DNA of 6,447 nt from Gemmatimonadota bacterium (GTDB lineage Bacteria > Gemmatimonadota > Gemmatimonadetes > Gemmatimonadales > Gemmatimonadaceae), in the NCBI GenBank assembly GCA_003142495.1, contig PLMM01000319.1:1-6447 (forward strand), written 5' to 3'. Positions within the stretch are counted from its first letter, which is position 1, and the number at the start of each line of letters is the position of its first letter. Shown here piece after piece: positions 1 through 5,805 of this stretch. Made by a program: the position numbers and the translations under genes. Under the pieces are notes generated by a model. The model was not told where the DNA came from. It worked only from the letters and a program-made list of their open reading frames with translations, and ran no database searches.

Positions 1-228
1 GACATCCGTTCCGACAATCGGGATCGCCGCGGCGATCGACGCGATCTGCGCAACGATCGAGCGAATGGACGCACGGGTCAGGCGCGCCACGACCGTCACG
101 AGCTCCGTCGCGATCGCCACTCAGAGCGTCGTGACCATCGCGAGCTTCGCGGCGATCGTCGTGACAAGCGCGGCGACCGTAAAGATTTGCGCCACGACAA
201 GCGCGAGCGTCGCCGCGACAGCCGGTAG
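1..228 (+). CDS. Arg/Asp-rich low-complexity protein, C-terminal fragment
   Basis: Frame 1 is open from the window edge to a TAG at 226-228 and gives 75 residues; the N-terminus lies outside the window. About 28 of the 75 residues are Arg and 15 are Asp, with a few Lys, Glu and His, so roughly two thirds are charged. The sequence is built from loosely repeated units such as GDRRDLR, GDRRDKR and GDRKDLR, and Leu residues at 35, 49 and 63 fall 14 apart. No catalytic motif, membrane segment or known domain is visible. Such tails occur in bacterial proteins of unknown function, sometimes exported ones, but the missing N-terminus means export cannot be judged. Other frames here are also open because of GC bias. 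This frame is preferred because its amino-acid pattern is coherent and a hairpin terminator follows the stop by about 40 bases. Function unknown. Confidence 0.6.
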   Translation, partial: DIRSDNRDRRGDRRDLRNDRANGRTGQARHDRHELRRDRHSERRDHRELRGDRRDKRGDRKDLRHDKRERRRDSR

Positions 229-267
229 CCGCACGAAGCACGCGAGTGCCACGAACGCGTATCACAG

Positions 268-297
268 CGAAGCCCGGCCGTCATGCGCCGGGCTTCG
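268..297 (+). terminator. GC-rich hairpin, probable intrinsic terminator
   Basis: A perfect 11-base inverted repeat, CGAAGCCCGGC at 268-278 and GCCGGGCTTCG at 287-297, encloses an 8-base loop. It lies 39 bases after the stop of the Arg/Asp-rich gene and before the next promoter-like site. No clear T-run follows (GTCGTGTCGG), so it is either a terminator with a weak U-tract or a 3'-end stabilising stem. The structure is symmetric and could also act on the minus strand. Confidence 0.6.
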
Positions 298-332
298 TCG
301 TGTCGGTATGCTGCGTCGCTTGTGATAGCCTC

Positions 333-360
333 TTGCCGCCCGCATCTTCAGACGTATGAT
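333..360 (+). promoter_or_regulatory. Possible sigma70-type promoter overlapping the aconitase-family start
   Basis: TTGCCG at 333-338 (4 of 6 to the -35 consensus) is followed after 16 bases by TATGAT at 355-360 (5 of 6 to the -10 consensus). The -10 box covers the ATG at 356, so transcription would begin near 366-368, inside the longest reading frame. If the site is real, translation would have to start downstream, for example at the in-frame GTG at 383. Chance matches of this quality are not rare, so support is modest. Confidence 0.3.
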
Positions 361-2425
361 CGAGAGTCTTCGCACGCGCGCCGTGCATAAGGTCCCTGAC
401 CGCATTCGCTTCGATGGACGCGTCCTCCTGCTCACGGAGGATCCGGCGCTGCTGCATCGCCAGCTCGCGAGTGAAGATCTCCCGTTCGACGCCTCCACCC
501 CGGCTGGATCGCCGACGCATCCGAAGCTGCGGGACAACATCTCGACCGACGAGATCACCCCGGCCTACATCTGCTACTACTTCGACGAGACGCTCGGGGA
601 TTTTCCCTACCTCGGCCTCAAGGCCGGTGAGGAATTCCCAATGGTGCGCGGCTCCGTGCGCGCGGGCGGATTCGTCGCGAGCGCAGCGGGCGCGCGGCGC
701 GGGAAGGGATCGTCGCGCGAGGCATCGCCCTACGCGGAGATGCACGCGGGGATCAAGATCGTGATCGCCGAGAGTATCGAGCGGATCTATCGCGAGAACT
801 GCCAGAATCTCGGCGTGTTCACGAGTACGGACTTCTCGCTGATCGAGCGGATCCGGAATGGCGAGGAGATCGCGCTCGAGGAGCTCACGCGTGGCGAAGG
901 CGGCATCTCGCGCGGCATCGTCGAGTACGGGGGCCTGTTCAACTACAACGTGGCGCGGCTGCAGGGGCTCGTTGCAGTGCCGGTCGTGACGACGCAGAAG
1001 CGCCCGATGACGGTAGCCGAGAAGATCTTCGCGCGGCACTGGGTGCTCGATGCGGCGAAGGAGAAGGTCGGCATTTCTGCTGTGAAGCCCGGCGATCAGG
1101 GTTTCGTGCGTACGGACATTCGCTTCAGCCACGAGTACGTCACGCCGATGGCGGCGATCTTCTTCGAGGAGCTCGTTGGCAAGAGCGAGCCGATCAACGA
1201 TCCGAAGTCCGTCTTCTTCTTCCGCGATCATCTGACGTTTCTGTCGCAGGTGATGCGCCCCGAGCACATCGAGATGGGGCTGCTCGATGTCGCGAATCAG
1301 CTGGAGGCGAAGCAGCGGATCTTCGCGGGCGAGAAGGGCGTGAAGCTCTACGGCGAGCTCGATCGACTGAATCTGCACGGCGCGCTGTCCGCGCAGGGCT
1401 CGGAGGCCATCTGCCACTCGAAAATCCTCGAGGCGCATGCGGAGCCTGGCCAGATCATCATCGGCTCGGACTCGCACACGCCGCACGCGGGCGCCGTCGG
1501 CTGCATCGCGTTCGGCGTCGGCACGACGGCGATCTTCAACTCCTGGATCACGAAGGACGTTCGCGTCGAGGTGCCGCCCACATTTCGCGTGACGCTGCGC
1601 GGGAAGAAACCGCGCAACGTGACTGCGAAGGACTTCATGCTCGAGATTCTACGCCACCCGTACATCAAGGGCGGCTCGGCGATCGGGCAGATCATCGAGT
1701 ACGCGGGCGACGCGGTGGCATCGCTCTCGGTGGACGAGCGCGCGACAATGACGAACATGGCGGCCGAGGTGGGGGCGTTCACGGGGATCATCGCGCCGGA
1801 TGAGAAGACGGTGGAGTATCTCGTCGCGCAGCGCGGGATGACGGCGGAGGCCGCGCGCGCGCTGTGCGCGGGGCTCTTCTCCGACGAGGGTGCGACGTAC
1901 GTCGAGGAGATCGAGATCGATGCGGCATCGATCCGTCCGATGATCGCGCTTCCCGGCGATCCGGGGAACGGCATTCACATCGATGAGAAGCACGGCGACG
2001 TGCGCATCGACATCGCCTACGCGGGGTCGTGCACGGCGGGGAAGAAGGACGACATGGACATGTACGCGAAGGTGTTCAGCGAAGCGCTCGCGCGCGGCGA
2101 GAAGGTTGCAGAGGGCGTGCGCTGCTTCATCCAGTGCGGATCACAGGAAGTGTTCGCGTACTGTCGTGCACAGGGATACGACGAGGTGTTCGCGGCGGTG
2201 GGCGCCACGCTCATCGAGCCGTCGTGCGGCGCGTGCATCAATGCGGGCCCCGGCGTGTCGCGCACGCGCGAGGAAGTCACGATCTCCGCGATCAACCGGA
2301 ATTTCCCCGGACGTTCGGGGCCTGGGCAGCTCTATCTCGCCTCGCCGTACACCGTGGCTGCATCGGCGATCGCCGGTCGCATCGTCGCGTGGGATGCCGA
2401 CGCACGCCAGCTCGCGCATGCATAA
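356..2425 (+). CDS. Aconitase/isopropylmalate-isomerase family hydro-lyase, swivel domain N-terminal
   Basis: This is a 689-residue single-chain member of the aconitase superfamily, which moves a hydroxyl group by dehydration and rehydration on a [4Fe-4S] cluster. Residues about 15-205 form a LeuD-like swivel domain, with DNISTDEITPA at 60-70 and the substrate-carboxylate loop GKGSSRE at 116-122. Residues about 218-689 form a LeuC-like catalytic part: MTVAEKI at 218-224, GSDSHT at 370-375, AGSCTAGK at 556-563 and PSCGACINAGPG at 622-633, then INRNFPGRSG at 646-655. Cys559, Cys624 and Cys627 are the expected cluster ligands. The order (small domain, then large) is that of AcnB without its N-terminal HEAT domain, and the reverse of AcnA. 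The Asn usual in GSCTNG is Ala560+1 here (GSCTAG). Substrate cannot be told from sequence: citrate, isopropylmalate, homocitrate or another alkylmalate are all possible. There is no clear ribosome binding site at ATG 356; GTG 383 is an alternative start that keeps the whole conserved core. Confidence 0.9.
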   Translation: MIESLRTRAVHKVPDRIRFDGRVLLLTEDPALLHRQLASEDLPFDASTPAGSPTHPKLRDNISTDEITPAYICYYFDETLGDFPYLGLKAGEEFPMVRGSVRAGGFVASAAGARRGKGSSREASPYAEMHAGIKIVIAESIERIYRENCQNLGVFTSTDFSLIERIRNGEEIALEELTRGEGGISRGIVEYGGLFNYNVARLQGLVAVPVVTTQKRPMTVAEKIFARHWVLDAAKEKVGISAVKPGDQGFVRTDIRFSHEYVTPMAAIFFEELVGKSEPINDPKSVFFFRDHLTFLSQVMRPEHIEMGLLDVANQLEAKQRIFAGEKGVKLYGELDRLNLHGALSAQGSEAICHSKILEAHAEPGQIIIGSDSHTPHAGAVGCIAFGVGTTAIFNSWITKDVRVEVPPTFRVTLRGKKPRNVTAKDFMLEILRHPYIKGGSAIGQIIEYAGDAVASLSVDERATMTNMAAEVGAFTGIIAPDEKTVEYLVAQRGMTAEAARALCAGLFSDEGATYVEEIEIDAASIRPMIALPGDPGNGIHIDEKHGDVRIDIAYAGSCTAGKKDDMDMYAKVFSEALARGEKVAEGVRCFIQCGSQEVFAYCRAQGYDEVFAAVGATLIEPSCGACINAGPGVSRTREEVTISAINRNFPGRSGPGQLYLASPYTVAASAIAGRIVAWDADARQLAHA

Positions 2426-2430
2426 GATGC

Positions 2431-2459
2431 GCACGGGGCGGAATTTGGTGCGCCCGTGT
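2431..2459 (+). terminator. Imperfect hairpin between hydro-lyase and hydrolase genes
   Basis: CACGGGGCG at 2432-2440 pairs with CGCCCGTG at 2451-2458 with one bulged G and a 10-base loop. It starts six bases after the hydro-lyase stop codon and has no T-run after it. It could be a weak terminator or attenuator that lowers expression of the downstream genes, or a processing stem. Chance formation in GC-rich DNA is possible. Confidence 0.3.
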
Positions 2460-2481
2460 CGGCACGAGTCACGATTCACCA

Positions 2482-3303
2482 ATGCGCGGTGAATTCGTCG
2501 ATGTCGGCGGTGTTCGCCTCTACTACTACGCGGCCGGAAGTGGTGGGGACGGCGAGCCGATCGTCTTTCTGCACGGCTTCCCGACATCGTCGCACATCTG
2601 GCGCGATGTCGTGCCGCTCGTTCCGCAGGGACGACGGGTCGTCGTCATCGATCTGCTCGGCTACGGCCGCAGCGATCGCCCCGAGGGGCGCGATCTAAGT
2701 ATCAAGGGGCACGCCGAGCGTGTGCTGGCGCTGCTCGACGTGCTGCGCATTTCGTTTGCAACGATCGTCGGCCACGATCTCGGCGGCGGCATCGCGCAAT
2801 ATCTCGCGGTACGACATCCCACGCGTGTCGCGCGGCTGGGGCTCGTGAGCTCGGTGGCGTTCGACAGCTGGCCAACGCGCGAGGTGCGCATGGTGAAGGC
2901 GACGCTGCCGCTCACGCGCTATCTCCCGGCGATGTGGGTCGCGTCGGTGCTGCGCTCCGATCTCCTGCGCGGCTATTCGGATGTGCAGCGCGGCGGGCAC
3001 TCGGTGGACATGTACATTCTTCCGTTCGAGGGGGCCGAGGGACGGGACACGCTCGTCGAGCATCTCGCGGCGCTCGATCCCGATGAGACGGAGGCGCTGG
3101 CGCCGCGGCTCAAGGACATCGTGGCGCCGACGGCGATCATCACGGGCGCGCACGATCCGTTTTTGGGGATCGGCGTGGCGGAGCGGCTGCACGCGGAGAT
3201 CAGGGGTTCGACGTTCGAGGTGATTCCGGACGTGCGCCACTTTGTTCCAGAGCTGGCGCCGCAGCGTGTGGCGGACGTCATCGCGAATCTGGTCACGCGA
3301 TGA
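2482..3303 (+). CDS. Alpha/beta-fold hydrolase with aspartate nucleophile (epoxide hydrolase/dehalogenase-like)
   Basis: A 273-residue cytosolic alpha/beta hydrolase of typical family length with no signal peptide. Visible landmarks are the oxyanion-hole loop HGFPTSSHIW at 31-40, the strand-turn DLLGYGRSDRP at 57-67, the nucleophile elbow VGHDLGGG at 96-103, the acid region TGAHDPF at 221-227 and the catalytic His in VRHF at 251-254. The elbow carries Asp99 where esterases and lipases carry Ser, which places it with the epoxide hydrolase, haloalkane dehalogenase and fluoroacetate dehalogenase branch, whose members form a covalent aspartyl-ester intermediate. It lacks the Asn after HG and the Trp after the nucleophile Asp that haloalkane dehalogenases use to bind halide. 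An epoxide hydrolase-like activity is therefore the better guess, but not proven. A cap domain probably spans about 125-205. ATG 2482 is the first start consistent with the family; no Shine-Dalgarno is obvious. It lies 56 bases after the hydro-lyase and 22 before the TPR gene, probably co-transcribed. Confidence 0.88.
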   Translation: MRGEFVDVGGVRLYYYAAGSGGDGEPIVFLHGFPTSSHIWRDVVPLVPQGRRVVVIDLLGYGRSDRPEGRDLSIKGHAERVLALLDVLRISFATIVGHDLGGGIAQYLAVRHPTRVARLGLVSSVAFDSWPTREVRMVKATLPLTRYLPAMWVASVLRSDLLRGYSDVQRGGHSVDMYILPFEGAEGRDTLVEHLAALDPDETEALAPRLKDIVAPTAIITGAHDPFLGIGVAERLHAEIRGSTFEVIPDVRHFVPELAPQRVADVIANLVTR

Positions 3304-3325
3304 GCGAGCGGCTCACGAGACAGCG

Positions 3326-3643
3326 ATGAGCTCGCGACTCGAGACGTTTCGCGCGATGGTCGCGGCGCATCCGGACAATGTGTTGGCGCGCTTCGGTCTG
3401 GCGAACGAGGCGTTGAAGGAGGGGCTGCACGCGGAGGCGGTGGAGCAGCTGCGCGCGTACCTCGCGTCGTACGACGATGAGGGGAACGGCTTCGGGCGGC
3501 TCGCGCTCGCCCTCGAGCATCTCGGCAAGGTGGATGAAGCGAAGGAGGCGCTGCACGCGGGGATCGCGGCAGCGCGGCGCTTCGGACATCCGAGCATGGC
3601 GGCGGAGTTCGAGGCGCGGTTGGAGGAGCTGGACGAAGGGTGA
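3326..3643 (+). CDS. Small TPR-repeat protein
   Basis: A 105-residue soluble, helical protein with two tetratricopeptide-like repeats. The first runs about 17-50 (DNVLARFGLANEALKEG, then AEAVEQLRAYL) and the second about 55-88 (GFGRLALALEHLGKVDEAKEAL). A short helix rich in Ala and Glu and an acidic tail (LEELDEG) follow. TPRs are protein-protein interaction scaffolds and this protein shows no enzymatic motif. The reading frame is open further upstream to an ATG at 3242, but that would overlap the hydrolase gene and add residues unlike a TPR. The ATG at 3326, 22 bases after the hydrolase stop, is preferred, with only a weak GAGA purine stretch upstream. It is the last gene of the plus-strand cluster. 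Its partner is unknown, and the neighbouring enzymes are only candidates. Confidence 0.78.
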   Translation: MSSRLETFRAMVAAHPDNVLARFGLANEALKEGLHAEAVEQLRAYLASYDDEGNGFGRLALALEHLGKVDEAKEALHAGIAAARRFGHPSMAAEFEARLEELDEG

Positions 3644-3705
3644 CTCGGCGCGATGGAGCTCGAGACAACATCAGTTGAAGACGTTAACTGCTCACTCGCA
3701 CCACG

Positions 3706-5805
3706 CTACCGAAGTGCCGCCGTCGCCTTGTTCAGTGCATCCGTCGCGTTCGCGAAGCGCGTGGCGAGATCGTTCATCTCGGCCTGCGCGAGCGCCTGAT
3801 CGCCGGCGCGCGTCGCTTCGTTGATCGAGGGGAAGACCATGTTTGAATAGCCGTTGTCCTCGTCGGCGGCGTAGATGAGGTTGCGGAACCAGGGGCGAGT
3901 CTTGAGTCCCTGCGGGCGCGTGAGGGCGCGCTCGACGAGCATGAGCGATGCGTTGGTGCGCGTACTCACCGCTTTCGATGGCGAGCCCTTCGCGAGCACG
4001 GAATCGCGCGCCGCGGCGAAGATGATCGCCGCGTGCTCGAGGCCATCGATCGACGCGCTGAGCGCCGAGGCATCGAGCGTCCACTTCTTTGCCGCGGCGT
4101 TCTTCTGCGTCGTGCCCAGATGCACGCGCATGTCGCGCGCGAACTCGGCGTAGTCGTACGGCAGGATCTCCGCGTTTGCGAGCCGGAGCACCATCGCCGC
4201 GGCAACGCGCCCCGATGCCGCGTGATACGCATACGTGGGATCGCCGAAGGTCGCCATCCAGTGATACGAATCGAACTGCGAGTGGTAGCTGCCGCCCGGG
4301 CCATGATATCCCCAGTCTTCGATCGGGATGCCGAGGTGGTTGTAGAAGCCGGCGAAGTCGGAGCCGCCGCCCGGATCGCCCATCTCCGGCTCGGCGCTGT
4401 CGGGCACGGAGTTCGTCTTGCGCCACACGGTGTAGATCGAGCCGGCGCCGCTCGGATCGGGCACCTCGCGTGCGACATCGCGCAGCGTCGGACGCAGCGA
4501 CGGTGATCCGCCCGCGCCGAAGTGCGGGCCGTCGGCGGCACCGTCCTGATTGAAGTAGGCGACCGCGCCGTGCTCGAGGCGGAGCGAGTCGTCCTCGACG
4601 AATTCGGTGGAGCCGAGCAGCCCCCACTCTTCGGCGTCCCACGTGGCGAAGAGGAGGGTGCGCTTCGGCTTCCACCCCTTCTTCACCTCGGCGGCGACTG
4701 CGCGCGCCGCCTCGAGAATGCTGACGACGCCGCTGACGTTGTCGCCGGCGCCGGGGCCCCACGCATCGCGATGTCCGCCGATGATCACGATCTCGTCGGG
4801 GAACTCGCTTCCCCTGACGATGCCGAAGGTGTCGAAGATGTGCTTGAATGGACTGGTCGCGGTGTCGCTGCGCACGAGTACGCGCGCGCTCACGGGGCCG
4901 GGGCCGACGTGATAGCGGAACGGAAGACCGCCCTGCCACGTCTGCGGAATGCGCGCGCCGCGCACGCCCTGGAGCAGCGCGGCCGCGTTTTTGTACGACG
5001 CCGGAATCACCGGGATGTGCGGCACCTGCATCTCGCTCAGCGGAATCCGCTTGGCGCCCGGATGACTCGGATAACCGGGCGTGCTCGGGTCACCGTTGTC
5101 GTTCATCACGCTGCCGCGCTGCACGCCGGTCTCGGCGCGCATCGGGCCTTCGGGATAGACGTCGCCGCGCACGTAGCCGTCGTCGGCGGGATCGCTGTAG
5201 ATGATGAGTGCGACCGCGCCGCGCTTCTCGGCCTCGCGCGCCTTGATGCCGCGATACGAGTGGCCGTAGCGCGCGATCGCGATCTTGCCCTTCACGGAGA
5301 CGCCCATCGAATCGAGCTGCTTGTAGTCCTCGATCAGTCCGTAGTTCACGTAGACGACGGGGGCGCTCACATCGCCGGTGCCGCTGTAGCCGTTGGCGAT
5401 GATCTTCTCGAATGCAGGCCCGGAAGTCGAATCGCCGGGCATCGCGCCCTCGGCCAGCTCGAGCGAGAGCGTGTCGGGCGACACGCGCCAGAGCTTGATC
5501 TCGGTGGTGTGCGGCATCCACACGTCGTACGATCGCACTTCAGTTTGCAGTCCCCACGACTTCATCGCGTTGATCACGTAGTCGCGCGTGTGCTCCTGCG
5601 CGGGCGTGCCCGCGATGTGCGACTCCTTCGAGAGCTCGTGCGAGTGATGGCGCGCGCTCCCCGTGTCCGGGCGCGCGGTGACGCTCGCCTCGAGGTCGCG
5701 CTCGGTGCGCGCGGCAGCGGGCGAGTAGCCGGGAGTGGCAGGAGTCTGCGCGCCGAGCGAGGCGGCCGAGAGCAGCAGTGCGATTGGGAACGTCCGACGC
5801 ATCAT
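3706..5805 (-). CDS. Exported M28B metallopeptidase, glutamate carboxypeptidase II/PSMA-like
   Basis: A 699-residue co-catalytic zinc peptidase with the full architecture of human glutamate carboxypeptidase II. Residues 1-19 are a signal peptide (Arg-Arg, hydrophobic core, SLGA before Gln20), so it acts outside the cytoplasm. A protease-associated domain lies at about 115-320, inserted into the M28 catalytic domain (about 35-115 and 325-565); a TfR-like dimerisation domain follows (about 575-699). All expected metal ligands are present: His345 (GGHRDAW), Asp355 (GAGDNVSG), Glu393 with catalytic Glu392 (DAEEWG), Asp421 (NQDG) and His508 (SYHS). Of the GCPII glutamate-pocket residues, Arg210 has an apparent match in Arg185 (YRG), but Lys699-Tyr700 aligns with Gly652-Tyr653. 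The S1 arginines 534/536 have no counterpart before GSYHS. A general amino- or dipeptidase specificity is thus likelier than release of C-terminal glutamate. Starts GTG 5808, ATG 5805 and ATG 5802 are consecutive; AAGG five bases before ATG 5805 favours that one. The upstream gene's TGA overlaps it as TGATG, suggesting translational coupling. Confidence 0.92.
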   Translation of the reverse strand: MMRRTFPIALLLSAASLGAQTPATPGYSPAAARTERDLEASVTARPDTGSARHHSHELSKESHIAGTPAQEHTRDYVINAMKSWGLQTEVRSYDVWMPHTTEIKLWRVSPDTLSLELAEGAMPGDSTSGPAFEKIIANGYSGTGDVSAPVVYVNYGLIEDYKQLDSMGVSVKGKIAIARYGHSYRGIKAREAEKRGAVALIIYSDPADDGYVRGDVYPEGPMRAETGVQRGSVMNDNGDPSTPGYPSHPGAKRIPLSEMQVPHIPVIPASYKNAAALLQGVRGARIPQTWQGGLPFRYHVGPGPVSARVLVRSDTATSPFKHIFDTFGIVRGSEFPDEIVIIGGHRDAWGPGAGDNVSGVVSILEAARAVAAEVKKGWKPKRTLLFATWDAEEWGLLGSTEFVEDDSLRLEHGAVAYFNQDGAADGPHFGAGGSPSLRPTLRDVAREVPDPSGAGSIYTVWRKTNSVPDSAEPEMGDPGGGSDFAGFYNHLGIPIEDWGYHGPGGSYHSQFDSYHWMATFGDPTYAYHAASGRVAAAMVLRLANAEILPYDYAEFARDMRVHLGTTQKNAAAKKWTLDASALSASIDGLEHAAIIFAAARDSVLAKGSPSKAVSTRTNASLMLVERALTRPQGLKTRPWFRNLIYAADEDNGYSNMVFPSINEATRAGDQALAQAEMNDLATRFANATDALNKATAALR

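Noticed and set aside
33..117. Repeated GCGATCG words, including GCGATCGC at 110-117, as a possible HIP1-like repeat
   Set aside because: They follow from consecutive Arg and Asp codons in the low-complexity gene and do not form an independent regular array.
281..1486. A 401-codon open frame on the minus strand opposite the hydro-lyase gene
   Set aside because: It is rich in Arg, Leu, His and Asp with no domain pattern and lies antisense to a strongly recognised gene; it is a GC-bias shadow.
2482..3303. Fluoroacetate dehalogenase beside an aconitase as a fluorocitrate-resistance pair
   Set aside because: The arginines that bind the fluoroacetate carboxylate next to the nucleophile are Leu and Gly here, so the idea lacks its key residue support.
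3672..3690. Stem CAGTT/AACTG between the convergent TPR and peptidase genes as a bidirectional terminator
   Set aside because: Only five base pairs with a nine-base loop and no T-run; too weak to call.
3653..3799. A 48-codon plus-strand frame starting ATGGAGCTCGAGAC, whose first bases resemble the start of the TPR gene
   Set aside because: It mostly overlaps the peptidase 3' end antisense and has no recognisable pattern; the shared word is short and explainable by chance.
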